Shown here one piece after another: positions 8,796 through 17,350 of a stretch of DNA of 64,000 nucleotides (its first letter is position 1; every line of letters begins with the position of its first letter). Source of the DNA: Aquamicrobium sp. LC103 (GTDB lineage Bacteria; Pseudomonadota; Alphaproteobacteria; Rhizobiales; Rhizobiaceae); contig NZ_LBCQ02000006.1 in the NCBI RefSeq assembly GCF_001014615.2, forward strand, positions 310,001 to 374,000, written 5' to 3'. The translations under genes and the position numbers were made by a program. The notes under the pieces are model-generated. The model ran no database searches. It was not told where the DNA came from and saw nothing but the letters and a program-made list of their open reading frames with translations.

Positions 8796-9893
8796 TCAGA
8801 GGTGGAAGTACTTCTCGCGAGCGATGATGAACGGCGAGTCGGTTCCTTCCGTCTTCTGGCGCACGATATTGAGCGCCGAGATGAAGCTTTCCGTCGTCTT
8901 CTTGGTGAGCGGGTCGCTGGAATCGCGAAGCTCCTGGATGATCTCGAGCGACGCCTTGGCGCCGGCTTCGAGGATCTCCTCGGGGAACGGCAGAACCTTC
9001 ACGCCGTGATCGTTGACCAGCGTCTGCAGAGCGCGCGGATCGTTCGCGGCGAAGTCGGCGGCCACCGCGTCATACTCGGCCTGGCAGACGTCCTTGATGA
9101 TCGCCTGGAGGTCGGCCGGCAGGTTCTGGAACTTCTCCTTGGAGACGACCAGCTCGGTGGCGAGACCCGGCTCCACGAAACTCGGGAAATAATAGTTCTT
9201 GCAGATCTGGTAAAAGCCGAGCGCGAGATCGTTGTAGGGGCCGACGAACTCGGCCGCGTCGAGCGTTCCGGACTGCAGCGCCTGGAAGATTTCGCCTGCC
9301 GCCATGTTGGTCACCGTGGCGCCGAGCTTTTCCCAGACGCGGCCGCCGAGGCCCGGCGTGCGGAAGCGGATGCCTTTCACCGAATCGAGGCCCGTCAGCT
9401 CGTTGCGGAACCAACCGCCGGCTTGCGTGCCGGTGTCGCCCGACAGGAAGCCCTGGACGCCGAACTGATCGTAGATCTCGTCCCAGATTTCCTGGCCGCC
9501 GAGATAGCGTACCCAGGCCGTCAGCTCGCGGGAGGTCATGCCGTAGGGCACGCCGGTGAAGAAGGAGAGACCGGTGTTCTTGTTCTGCCAGTAATAGGCG
9601 GCGCCGTGGCTCATCTCGGCCGAGCCGTCGATCACCGCATCGAGCGACTGCAGCGGCGGCACCAGCTCGCCCGCCGAATAGACCTGAACGGTGATGCGAC
9701 CGCCGGTTGCCGCCGTGATGCGGTCGCCGAGACGCTGCGCGCCGACGCCGAGGCCCGGAAAATTCTTCGGCCAGGTCGTGACCATGCGCCAGGTCTGGTT
9801 GCCCTGCGCGATCGCCGGTGCGGCCAGCGTCGAGGCGGCAACCGCGCCAGCACCGGCAAAACCGGCCTTCTTGATGAATGAACGACGATCCAT
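8796..9893 (-). CDS. TRAP transporter substrate-binding protein, TakP-like (2-oxoacid type)
   Basis: A 365-residue periplasmic solute receptor of the DctP superfamily. The N-terminus MDRRSFIKKAGFAGAG...APAIAQ is a twin-arginine signal peptide cut after AQA/AQG-like residues, as in TakP of Rhodobacter. GGWFR, GGEI/AAGEIFQAL and EFVGPYND correspond to the substrate Arg and the conserved WVGPYDD region of the 2-oxoacid receptor family, so pyruvate-like or aryl-2-oxoacid ligands are likely. The ATG at 9893 has GGGAGG 7 nt upstream; a longer frame without a ribosome site was rejected. It is transcribed towards dctQM rather than with them. Whether it really serves that permease is inferred from proximity. 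Confidence 0.9.
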   Translation of the reverse strand: MDRRSFIKKAGFAGAGAVAASTLAAPAIAQGNQTWRMVTTWPKNFPGLGVGAQRLGDRITAATGGRITVQVYSAGELVPPLQSLDAVIDGSAEMSHGAAYYWQNKNTGLSFFTGVPYGMTSRELTAWVRYLGGQEIWDEIYDQFGVQGFLSGDTGTQAGGWFRNELTGLDSVKGIRFRTPGLGGRVWEKLGATVTNMAAGEIFQALQSGTLDAAEFVGPYNDLALGFYQICKNYYFPSFVEPGLATELVVSKEKFQNLPADLQAIIKDVCQAEYDAVAADFAANDPRALQTLVNDHGVKVLPFPEEILEAGAKASLEIIQELRDSSDPLTKKTTESFISALNIVRQKTEGTDSPFIIAREKYFHL

Positions 9894-10190
9894 TGAGTAA
9901 CCTCCCATGCTTGGATCCGATGGTTCGGATACCGGACGCAAACGCGCGTTATCGCGTCGTCTCCCCCGATGCCGGCGGCTATAAATACACGCGACGATAG
10001 CCAAGTCCAGCTTGAACGAACGGCACGCGATGAGACCTTAGACGGGGCTGAAGCAGCAGGTTGAATCCATGATTTGATTTCGTCGGACCGTCATTCTCCG
10101 CACGCGAATGCGGTTGGAATAATGCCGGTTTGCTATTAAATGACAGGAAAGCAGCGAGACGTTGCTCGCCTCCTTCGAAGCAGGAAAAAC

Positions 10191-10964
10191 ATGCGCAAAC
10201 CGCTAGTCGCCGTATCGACCGACGTTCGCCATTTCGAGAACTACAAATGGCATGCCGCCCCCCACCAATATCTGGAGGCGGCACTTTCCGGTGCCGGCGT
10301 GACGCCCGTCCTCGTGCCGTCCTTCGGCGACCGCCTGGATATGGACGCCCTGCTCGCCTCCGTCGACGGCGTCATGGTCACCGGCTCGAAATCGAACGTG
10401 CACCCGTCGCTCTACGGCGGCAACGCCAGCGAGGCCAACGGCCCCTATGACGAGGAGCGCGACGCGACGACCCTGCCCTTGATCCGCCTCGCGATCGAAC
10501 GCGGCGTGCCGCTGCTTGCCATCTGCCGCGGCATCCAAGAGTTGAACGTCGCGCTCGGCGGCACGCTCGCCACCGAGATCCAGGAGCAGGAAGGCATCAT
10601 GGACCACCGCGCTCCCGATTCCCCCAGCCAGGACGAGCGTTTCGCCATACGCCAGCCCGTCCGGATCCAGGCGGGAACCTGTCTGGCCGGCGTGTTCGGC
10701 GCAGGCGAGATCAAGGTCAATTCGGTGCATCGCCAGGCGGTCGGCCGCCTCGGCAACCGGCTCCAGGTCGAAGCCGTCGCGCCAGACGGCACCGTCGAGG
10801 CGGTTTCGGTCATCGATGCGCCGGCATTCGCAGTCGGCGTTCAGTGGCATCCGGAATATTGGGTGAGCACGGACGACGCCTCCGGCCGCATATTCCGTGC
10901 CTTCGGCGACGCCGTGCGCGGCCATGCGGACGTCAGGACCAGAGGCCTCGCCGCCGCCGAGTAG
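10191..10964 (+). CDS. Gamma-glutamyl-gamma-aminobutyrate hydrolase family (peptidase C26)
   Basis: A 257-residue class I glutamine-amidotransferase-like hydrolase. The nucleophile Cys lies in LLAICRGIQELNVALGG, and the catalytic His-Glu pair in GVQWHPEY. Members such as E. coli PuuD release GABA from gamma-glutamyl-GABA in putrescine degradation; others act on related gamma-glutamyl amides. The ATG at 10191 follows CAGGA by 7 nt, and upstream in-frame codons are not needed. A GS-like ligase and an aminotransferase at 18.4-21.2 kb could belong to the same gamma-glutamylation route, but they are 8 kb away. The name PuuD is avoided here because it also denotes the urate hydroxylase in this window. 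Confidence 0.88.
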   Translation: MRKPLVAVSTDVRHFENYKWHAAPHQYLEAALSGAGVTPVLVPSFGDRLDMDALLASVDGVMVTGSKSNVHPSLYGGNASEANGPYDEERDATTLPLIRLAIERGVPLLAICRGIQELNVALGGTLATEIQEQEGIMDHRAPDSPSQDERFAIRQPVRIQAGTCLAGVFGAGEIKVNSVHRQAVGRLGNRLQVEAVAPDGTVEAVSVIDAPAFAVGVQWHPEYWVSTDDASGRIFRAFGDAVRGHADVRTRGLAAAE

Positions 10965-10991
10965 GCGGTGACGATGCCTCGGGAAGGCTGA

Positions 10992-11966
10992 TCAGTCGCG
11001 CGCCTTCACATGCGCGGTTTCGAACACGGGCGTAATCGGCCTGCGCTTCTCGAACCATTCGACCAGATTGTCGACCGCCAGATCGCCCATGGCGTCGCGC
11101 GTATGCTGCGATGCCGAGCCGACATGCGGCAGCAGGACGGCGTTTTCCAGTTTGAGCAGGGCTTCGGGGACCTTGGGCTCGTCGGCGAAGACGTCGAGGC
11201 CCGCCGCCCTTATCGTGCCGTCGGCGAGCGCCGAAGCGAGCGCGTCCTCGTCGACGGTGCTGCCGCGGCCGATATTGATGAAGACGCCGTCGGGGCCGAG
11301 CGCCTCGAGGATTTCGGCATTCACGATCTTGGCGGTCGCCGCGCCGCCCGGAGCGACCGAGATCAGCGTATCGACATTTTCGGCGAGCTCGCGAAGCGTC
11401 GGGAAATAGCGGTAGCCGATCCCCTCGACCTCGCGGCGGTTGTGGTAGCTGATCGGGACGCCGAAACCTTCCAGCCTGCGCGCGATCGCCAAGCCGATCC
11501 GGCCCATGCCGAGGACGCCCACCGAGCGGCCGCGCAACGTGCTCACGGTGAGCGGATAAGGCCCTTTGCCGACCCAGTTGCCCGCCCGCAGCCACGCTTC
11601 CGCCCGAGGCAGTTCGCGCACCGCGTTGAGGAGCAGGCCGATCGCCGTGTCCGCCACCTCCTCGGTCAGGACGTCCGGCGTATTGGTGACCATGATCCCC
11701 TTCTTGGCGGCGTGGGCCGCATCGACGGCATCGTAGCCGACGCCGAAATTGGCGATGATCTCGAGATTGGGGAAGGCATCTATGAAAGCCGCATTGACGA
11801 GACCCGACGAGGCGATGCCTCGGACCGTTTCGGCCGCCTCGCGATCGACCAGCGCCGGGTCGCCGCTATCGATCCTGCGGACCTTGAAGGTCTTCTCGAG
11901 ACGCTCCACCGTTTGTGGGTGCAACTTGCCGGGGATCAGGACGGTGATCTCTCTCGCGGATGCCAA
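10992..11966 (-). CDS. D-2-hydroxyacid dehydrogenase (glyoxylate/hydroxypyruvate reductase type)
   Basis: A 324-residue NAD(P)-dependent dehydrogenase. Substrate domain about 1-100 and 285-324; Rossmann domain with GMGRIGLAIARRL at about 155. The catalytic set is visible as Arg in LISVAPGG..., Glu after INIGRGSTVDE, and His in LPHVGSASQHTR. Such enzymes reduce glyoxylate or hydroxypyruvate, or oxidise D-2-hydroxyacids; the exact substrate is open. The start is TTG at 11966 with AGGAGGG about 7 nt upstream. It follows the LacI gene by 48 nt on the same strand and is likely co-transcribed with and controlled by it. Confidence 0.9.
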   Translation of the reverse strand: MASAREITVLIPGKLHPQTVERLEKTFKVRRIDSGDPALVDREAAETVRGIASSGLVNAAFIDAFPNLEIIANFGVGYDAVDAAHAAKKGIMVTNTPDVLTEEVADTAIGLLLNAVRELPRAEAWLRAGNWVGKGPYPLTVSTLRGRSVGVLGMGRIGLAIARRLEGFGVPISYHNRREVEGIGYRYFPTLRELAENVDTLISVAPGGAATAKIVNAEILEALGPDGVFINIGRGSTVDEDALASALADGTIRAAGLDVFADEPKVPEALLKLENAVLLPHVGSASQHTRDAMGDLAVDNLVEWFEKRRPITPVFETAHVKARD

Positions 11967-12014
11967 TGAACTTTCCCTCCTCGTTCTTGCGGTTGGCTGC
12001 CGGCTGCCGCCGGT

Positions 12015-13034
12015 TCATCTTTCCACCGGCTTGCCGGTGGACTGCCGGATGTGAAGCTCCGGCCGGATCAGTTTCTGCCCGCCATGGACCTCGATTCCGT
12101 TGAGCCGGTCGATCAGGGCGCGGGCGGCGAGCCGGCCGACCTCGCGCTGGCCGTTCCAGACGGTGGTCAGCGCCGGCGTGGCGATGGCGGCTTCCTCCAG
12201 ATCGTCGTAGCCCGTCACCGAGATGTCGACGCCGGGAACCAGACCCGCCCGGGCGATCCCGTTCATCAGGCCGATGGCGACGAGATCGTTCCAGCAGACC
12301 GCGGCCGTCGGCTTGTCCTTGAGGGCGAGGAAGGTCGCGGACGCCTCGAAGCCCGCCTGCTTGGTGCGTGGTCCCGGCAGCCGCCATGACGGCAGCGGCT
12401 CCAGCCCGGCGCTCTCCATCGCCACGACATAGCCGCGGAAACGGTCGCGCCCCGTCGAGGTCTGGTCGGTGCCGCCGATCATGGCTATGCGCCGGTGCCC
12501 GAGCGATATCAGATGGTTGGTCGCAAGCCCGATGCCGTAGGCGTCATCGCCGCGGAAGGCCGGCACGTCGGCCCCTTCCACCGAGCGCGCGATCAGCACG
12601 GCCGGCAAACCGTTCTCCTCGGCCATCATGATGTCCTGCGGCGGCGTTCCGATCGCCGGCGACATGATGACGCCGTCGGCGCCGAGCTGGAGCAGCGTGT
12701 CGATGAAGGTCCGCTGCTTTTCGAGCTGATCGTAATGGTTCGACAGAAGAAATGTCTGACGGCTGCGGTCCAGCTCGCTCTCGATCGAGCGCAGAATCTC
12801 GGCGAAGAACGGGTTCATGATGTCGTGAACGACCACGCCGACGATGCCCGAGCGCGAGGTCCGCAGGCTTGCCGCGCGGCGGTTGTAGATATAGCCGATC
12901 GCGCGCGCATGCTCCTTGATGCGATCGCGCGTCGCATCCGCGACGAGCGGGCTGTCCCTGAGCGCCAGTGATACGGTCGCGGTGGACACGCCAAGCGCAT
13001 CCGCGATCGTGGAGAGCTTAATCTTTTGCGCCAG
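12015..13034 (-). CDS. LacI-family transcriptional regulator, probable CTG start
   Basis: A 339-residue repressor with an N-terminal helix-turn-helix (STIADALGVSTATVSLALRD), a hinge region and a periplasmic-binding-protein-like effector domain. Family members normally open with M-A-Q-K-x-K-L..., and here the residue before AQKIKL is encoded by CTG with GGGAGGGAAGG directly upstream, so a CTG start at 13034 is proposed. The nearest ATG (13100) has no ribosome site, would add 22 atypical residues, and would place a LacI-type palindrome inside the gene. It lies between the EamA transporter and the hydroxyacid dehydrogenase on one strand. The effector is unknown, possibly a sugar acid or hydroxyacid. 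Confidence 0.88.
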   Translation of the reverse strand: MAQKIKLSTIADALGVSTATVSLALRDSPLVADATRDRIKEHARAIGYIYNRRAASLRTSRSGIVGVVVHDIMNPFFAEILRSIESELDRSRQTFLLSNHYDQLEKQRTFIDTLLQLGADGVIMSPAIGTPPQDIMMAEENGLPAVLIARSVEGADVPAFRGDDAYGIGLATNHLISLGHRRIAMIGGTDQTSTGRDRFRGYVVAMESAGLEPLPSWRLPGPRTKQAGFEASATFLALKDKPTAAVCWNDLVAIGLMNGIARAGLVPGVDISVTGYDDLEEAAIATPALTTVWNGQREVGRLAARALIDRLNGIEVHGGQKLIRPELHIRQSTGKPVER

Positions 13035-13069
13035 CCTTCCCTCCCGGGACTCGCAACCGACCCGATCTT

Positions 13070-13080
13070 TAAACCGTTTA
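13070..13080. promoter_or_regulatory. Putative LacI-family operator
   Basis: TAAACCGTTTA is a near-perfect palindrome with a central CG, the form bound by many LacI-family proteins. It lies between the EamA gene and the regulator's proposed start, fitting autoregulation. Confidence 0.5.
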
Positions 13081-13107
13081 GGGCTTATGCCATCCGGCAT
13101 CGCCAAT

Positions 13108-14115
13108 TCAAAGCTTTTTCGCCATTTCCTGGTCTTCCGCGCGGGGCGCCGCGCTGCTTTGAAGCCGCAGCCGATGCTCGCGATAAACGATAAAGAGACC
13201 GCTCGCAACGATGATGGCCGCGCCCGTGAAGGTCCAGGCGTCCGGCAGGTCGGAAAACACGAAATAGCCGAAGCCGATCATCCACAGCATCTGGGTGTAG
13301 GGATAAGGCGCAAGAGCGGTGGTGGTCGCGAGCTTGTAGGCCCGTATCAGCATGTAATGCCCGGCCGCGCCGAAGATGCCGAGGCCGATCAGCAGCACCC
13401 ATTGCAGGGTGCCGTCGGGCATCGAAGCATAGGTAGGCACGACCGGCGCCATCAGTACCACCGGCGCGAGCGCCGAATAGAAGATCAGGCTCTCCCCGGT
13501 CTCCCGCGCGCCCATGTGGCGGGTCATGATGACGTAGAGACAGTAGGACGCCATCGAGGCAAAGGCGAAGACGTGGCCGACACCGAAGGTTCCGAACCCC
13601 GGCCGCGTGATGACGAGCACGCCGACGAGGCCGACCAGCACGGCAAGCCAGCGCCGCCAGCCGGCCCATTCGCCGAGCAGCGGCCCGGCGATCGCGGTGA
13701 TCACCATAGGCGCGAAGAAATAGATAGATACCGTCTCGGCAAGCTGCAGCGTCCTCAACGCGAAGAAGTTGAAGATCGTCGAGCCGAACAGGAAAACGCC
13801 GCGCAGGATCTGGGCCGGAAGGTTCTGCACCTTGAACATGGCCGGGTTGTTCCAGGCATGGAACAGCACGAGCACGATGACCAGATGTACGGCAAACCGC
13901 ATCCACGACACGAACGGCGCGGACATGCCGTTGAGCACCAGATATTTGGCGCTCGTGTCGAGGCAGGAAAAGAGCACGCAGGCAACGACGACCAGCAGAA
14001 TCGCCGCGCGCGGCGTGGCGGAATCGGCACTGTTCTGCTTGGTGGACAAATCGCTGTTCGGAAGCTTGTCGTGAGGATTGATGTTCTGTTTCGACCAATA
14101 GCCGCCGGGGCGCAA
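13108..14115 (-). CDS. EamA/DMT-family transporter
   Basis: A 335-residue drug/metabolite-transporter family permease with ten predicted helices in two EamA repeats (about 40-175 and 185-320). Substrates of this family are metabolites or amino acids and cannot be told from sequence. The start is uncertain. The longest frame opens with TTG at 14115 without a ribosome site, and a TTG about 22 codons later, giving MSTKQNS..., is also possible. The first helix begins near residue 37 of the long form, so either works. It is followed after 73 nt by the LacI regulator and the dehydrogenase, possibly one transcription unit. Confidence 0.85.
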   Translation of the reverse strand: MRPGGYWSKQNINPHDKLPNSDLSTKQNSADSATPRAAILLVVVACVLFSCLDTSAKYLVLNGMSAPFVSWMRFAVHLVIVLVLFHAWNNPAMFKVQNLPAQILRGVFLFGSTIFNFFALRTLQLAETVSIYFFAPMVITAIAGPLLGEWAGWRRWLAVLVGLVGVLVITRPGFGTFGVGHVFAFASMASYCLYVIMTRHMGARETGESLIFYSALAPVVLMAPVVPTYASMPDGTLQWVLLIGLGIFGAAGHYMLIRAYKLATTTALAPYPYTQMLWMIGFGYFVFSDLPDAWTFTGAAIIVASGLFIVYREHRLRLQSSAAPRAEDQEMAKKL

Positions 14116-14164
14116 GCGAAAATAGCACCGCCGGCGAAATCAGGATGCCGGGAAGCGCCCGCGC

Positions 14165-14644
14165 CTATTCCGCCGCTTCGGCCTCCATCTCGATCTCGTC
14201 CTCGGCTTCCACGATCATGCCGGAAAGATTGGCCTCCACGCGGGCGAGCAGTTTGAGAAGGGCCTTCTGGTCCTTCTTGTCCAGGCCCTTGAGCGCCTGC
14301 TTCTCGGTCTTGCGCAACGATTTCTCGATGGAGCGAATCGCCCCCCTGCCCGTCTCCGTCAGATAGACATGGGCTTGGCGGGCATCAGAATCCGAAGCGC
14401 GCTTTTCGACGAAACCCTGCGTCTGCAGCCGGTTGATCGTCTTGGTGACCGTCGGCGGGCGAACGCCGATGCGCGCGGCGAGCTGGCCGGGCGTCTGGCC
14501 GTCCTCCTGGTCGAGCGAGATCATGATCTGATCCTGACCCGCGTAGAAACCATGCGCGAGAAGCTTGGAGGCAAGGGCCGTGCGGGTAAGCCGCGCCGTT
14601 CCCTGAAGCCTCGTTAGAACAGCACCCTTGTCTGCCTTTGCCAT
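14165..14644 (-). CDS. MarR-family transcriptional regulator
   Basis: A 159-residue winged-helix regulator. The DNA-recognition region is TPGQLAARIGVRPPTVTKTINRL, the wing lies around KRASDSDARQAHVYLT, and the C-terminal dimer helix ends in an unusually acidic tail (EAEDEIEMEAEAAE). The ATG has AGGGGTTA about 8 nt upstream. It diverges from the creatininase-family gene, and a 14-bp palindrome in the shared promoter is a likely operator, so it probably controls itself and that gene. The ligand is unknown. Confidence 0.9.
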   Translation of the reverse strand: MAKADKGAVLTRLQGTARLTRTALASKLLAHGFYAGQDQIMISLDQEDGQTPGQLAARIGVRPPTVTKTINRLQTQGFVEKRASDSDARQAHVYLTETGRGAIRSIEKSLRKTEKQALKGLDKKDQKALLKLLARVEANLSGMIVEAEDEIEMEAEAAE

Positions 14645-14658
14645 GATCGGTAACCCCT

Positions 14659-14672
14659 AACATTTCTATGTT
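14659..14672. promoter_or_regulatory. Putative MarR operator
   Basis: AACAT-TTCT-ATGTT is a perfect 5+4+5 palindrome, 15 nt upstream of the marR start and within the divergent promoter. Confidence 0.45.
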
Positions 14673-14760
14673 GGCGGTTTGAGTGGAACGCATTCGCATG
14701 CGGTTCCGTCTTGCCGGTCGGTCACGTCACACGATACCCTCGCGCAACCGCAACGATGCT

Positions 14761-15546
14761 ATGACAGAGCCACATATCAGAAACATGACAGCCAGCGAAG
14801 TAAATCGCGTGTCGGCAAATGGGATAGCGGTCCTGCCCCTGGGAGCGACCGAGCAGCACGGGCCGCATCTGCCCTTTGAAACGGACTGGATCATCGCCGA
14901 GGCGGTCGCGCGGCGCGCCGTCGGAAACGTCGCCGACGAATTTTCCGTCGAAGTGCTCCCGGTGGAGAAAGTCGGCTACTCGATCGAGCATATGGACGTC
15001 GCCGGAACGCAGACGCTGACTTACGGCGAAGCCGTCGACCGCTGGATCGGGATCGGCGAGGAGGTTTCGCGCCGCGGCCTGCGGAAATTCGTCATGCTGA
15101 ACGCGCATGGCGGCAACGCGCCTTTGATGACGATCGTCGCGACCGAACTGCGCGTCCGCTTCGGTATGCTGGCGGTCGCCACGAGCTGGACCCGGTTCGG
15201 CTATCCGCCCGCAATCGTCTCGCCGCATGAAAAGGCGATCGGCATTCATGGCGGACTGATCGAGACATCCGTCATGCTCGCCCTGCGCCCCGATCTCGTC
15301 GACATGTCGAAGGCGCGCGACTTCGCCTCCGCCCAGAGCGGCTTCGAACGGGACTTCAAGCATCTGCGCGCCTACGGCCCGCATGCCTTCGGCTGGAAGA
15401 TGCGGGACCTCAATCCCGAAGGCGTAGCAGGCAACGCCGCCGCGGCGACCCGTGAAGCCGGCGAGGCGATCATCGATCATGCGACATTAGGTTTTGTCGA
15501 GTTGCTCCGCGACATGGAGCGTTTCGACCTCGCTTTGCTCAAATGA
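14761..15546 (+). CDS. Creatininase-family amidohydrolase
   Basis: A 261-residue metal-dependent hydrolase. The metal ligands lie in LPLGATEQHGPHLPFETD (Glu, His, Asp), in NAHGGNAP and in GIHGGLIETS. The family includes creatinine amidohydrolase, the MftE peptidase and enzymes opening FAPy or lactam rings; the substrate is not evident here. The ATG at 14761 (MTEPHIRNMTASEV) is preferred to a longer frame starting at 14683 that adds an atypical Arg-rich stretch. No strong ribosome site is seen for either. It is a single gene diverging from a MarR regulator. Confidence 0.88.
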   Translation: MTEPHIRNMTASEVNRVSANGIAVLPLGATEQHGPHLPFETDWIIAEAVARRAVGNVADEFSVEVLPVEKVGYSIEHMDVAGTQTLTYGEAVDRWIGIGEEVSRRGLRKFVMLNAHGGNAPLMTIVATELRVRFGMLAVATSWTRFGYPPAIVSPHEKAIGIHGGLIETSVMLALRPDLVDMSKARDFASAQSGFERDFKHLRAYGPHAFGWKMRDLNPEGVAGNAAAATREAGEAIIDHATLGFVELLRDMERFDLALLK

Positions 15547-15686
15547 ATGGCAATCGCATCGTGTAGCTGGGCGAATGCAGCGTTCGGAATTTTTGAATCT
15601 CACCCACCGCCATTGGCAGGTGCAAAGCCGGTCGTTCGGTCCTATATGAGGGCCACGATCATTCCCTTTCGCCAAAGAGGTCATTC

Positions 15687-16745
15687 ATGCCCGAGGCACA
15701 GACGCAAATTCCGGTGACCGTGCTCACCGGCTATCTCGGTTCCGGCAAGACGACGCTGCTCAACCGCATCCTCAGCGAGGACCACGGCAAGCGTTACGCC
15801 GTCATCGTCAACGAATTCGGCGAGATCGGCATCGACAACGACCTGATCGTGGAATCCGACGAGGAAATCTACGAGATGAACAATGGCTGCATCTGCTGCA
15901 CGGTGCGCGGCGACCTGATTCGCACCGTGGAAGGGCTGATGCGCCGCCCTGGTCGCTTCGATGCCATCCTCGTCGAGACCACCGGCCTCGCCGACCCCGC
16001 GCCCGTCGCGCAGACCTTCTTCATGGATGACGACGTCCGCTCGAAGACCAAGCTCGACGCGGTCGTCGCGCTGGTCGACGCCAAGCACCTGCCGCTGCGC
16101 CTGAAGGATTCGAAGGAAGCCGAGGATCAGATCGCGTTTGCCGACGTCGTCGTCCTCAACAAGACCGATCTGGTCAGCGAGGAGGAGCTGCGCGACGTCG
16201 AGGCGGCCGTTCGCGCGATCAATCCCGCCGCGAAGATACACAAGACCGAGCGCTCCGGCGTGCCGCTCGCCGAAGTCCTCGACCGCGGCGCGTTCGACCT
16301 CGCTCGCGCGATCGACAACGATCCGCATTTCCTGGACGCGCATGATCACGACCACGATCATGTCTGCGGCCCGGACTGCGATCACGATCACCATCATCAC
16401 CACGATCACGACCACCATCATCATGGCGAGGCCTCGCCGATCCACGATGTGAGCGTGCAGTCGATATCGCTGCGCGGCGGTGAGATGGACCCGAAGAAGT
16501 TCTTCCCCTGGCTGGAGAAGACGACCCAGATGGACGGACCGAACATCCTTCGGCTCAAGGGCATCATCGCGCTCAAGGACGATCCCGACCGATATGTGGT
16601 GCAGGGCGTGCACATGATCCTCGAAGGCGACCACCAGCGCGCCTGGAAGGATGGCGAGGCGCATGAGAGCCGGCTGGTCTTCATCGGCCGCGACCTCGAC
16701 ACGGAGCGCCTCAAGCGCACCTTCGAGGCATGTCAGGCGGCCTGA
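15687..16745 (+). CDS. CobW/COG0523-family GTPase, putative metallochaperone
   Basis: A 352-residue P-loop GTPase with Walker A in [17 protein letters not shown], the CxCC metal site in [13 protein letters not shown], and the NKTDL guanine motif. A histidine/aspartate-rich loop around residues 214-250 (HDHDHDHV...[12 protein letters not shown]) separates the GTPase from the C-terminal CobW_C domain. This architecture is typical of zinc chaperones of the YjiA/ZagA type, though cobalt or nitrile-hydratase roles exist. The ATG has GAGGT 6 nt upstream. No Zur-box-like palindrome was found in the 140-nt upstream region, so zinc regulation is not shown. It overlaps the following kinase gene. Confidence 0.93.
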   Translation: MPEAQTQIPVTVLTGYLGSGKTTLLNRILSEDHGKRYAVIVNEFGEIGIDNDLIVESDEEIYEMNNGCICCTVRGDLIRTVEGLMRRPGRFDAILVETTGLADPAPVAQTFFMDDDVRSKTKLDAVVALVDAKHLPLRLKDSKEAEDQIAFADVVVLNKTDLVSEEELRDVEAAVRAINPAAKIHKTERSGVPLAEVLDRGAFDLARAIDNDPHFLDAHDHDHDHVCGPDCDHDHHHHHDHDHHHHGEASPIHDVSVQSISLRGGEMDPKKFFPWLEKTTQMDGPNILRLKGIIALKDDPDRYVVQGVHMILEGDHQRAWKDGEAHESRLVFIGRDLDTERLKRTFEACQAA

Positions 16746-17326
16746 TCGTTCACCTGAATGGCTGGCCGGGGGTCGGAAAACAGACCGTCGGCCGCATTCT
16801 GGCGGAAAAGCTCGGCGCACGCTTCATCCACAATCACCTGCTCCACGATGTGGCAATCGCATGCGCGGGGATCGAGGATGCGGCCAGATGGCCTCTGTAT
16901 GAGGCGGTCTGCAAGGCGGCTTACGATACGCTCGCGGACCGCCCCAGGCTCGAGACGTTCGTCATGACCAATGCGCTGTGCGCAGGCTCGCGACGTGAAC
17001 GGCAGGCGTGGGACCATGTCGTTGACCTCGCGGCGAGACGAAACGTTCCTCTGGTGCCGGTGGTGATGGAGGCGAGCTTCGAGGAAAACGCCCGTCGCCT
17101 CGGCAGCCCGCGGCGCGTCGGCCGCAAGCTCGGCGATCCCGCCCTGCTTTCCGAGTTCATGAAGTCCGACCGTATCCAGGAGCCGGACGTACCGGAACTG
17201 TTGAAGCTTGACGTGACGCGGCTTTCCGCCGATCAAGCCGCCGAGAAGATTTGCGATCACCTGTCCGCGCTGTCCCGGTCACGGCTGGAGCCTGCGTCGG
17301 CGAAGCATCGCAGGTTCAAACAGTAA
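16730..17326 (+). CDS. Small P-loop (AAA/shikimate-kinase-like) nucleotide kinase
   Basis: A 198-residue protein with Walker [19 protein letters not shown] at the N-terminus (the usual Lys-Ser/Thr is Lys-Gln-Thr here) and LID-like Arg-rich sequences ([15 protein letters not shown]) near 120-135. It resembles small metabolite or nucleotide kinases annotated only as AAA family ATPases. The start overlaps the 3' end of cobW by 16 nt, so the two are probably co-translated. The substrate is unknown. Confidence 0.75.
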   Translation: MSGGLIVHLNGWPGVGKQTVGRILAEKLGARFIHNHLLHDVAIACAGIEDAARWPLYEAVCKAAYDTLADRPRLETFVMTNALCAGSRRERQAWDHVVDLAARRNVPLVPVVMEASFEENARRLGSPRRVGRKLGDPALLSEFMKSDRIQEPDVPELLKLDVTRLSADQAAEKICDHLSALSRSRLEPASAKHRRFKQ

Positions 17327-17350
17327 TCGCTTGCAGCAAAGAACCTGACC

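Noticed and set aside
12023-12040. Hairpin CCACCGGC-TT-GCCGGTGG near the end of the LacI gene
   Set aside because: It lies inside the coding sequence and lacks a T tract; codon constraint explains it.
15547-15686. Search for a Zur box upstream of cobW
   Set aside because: No palindrome of the GTTAT...ATAAC type was found, so zinc regulation is not claimed.
16340-16430. Short-period GATCAC/CATCAT repeats
   Set aside because: They encode the His/Asp-rich loop of the CobW protein and are not an independent repeat element.
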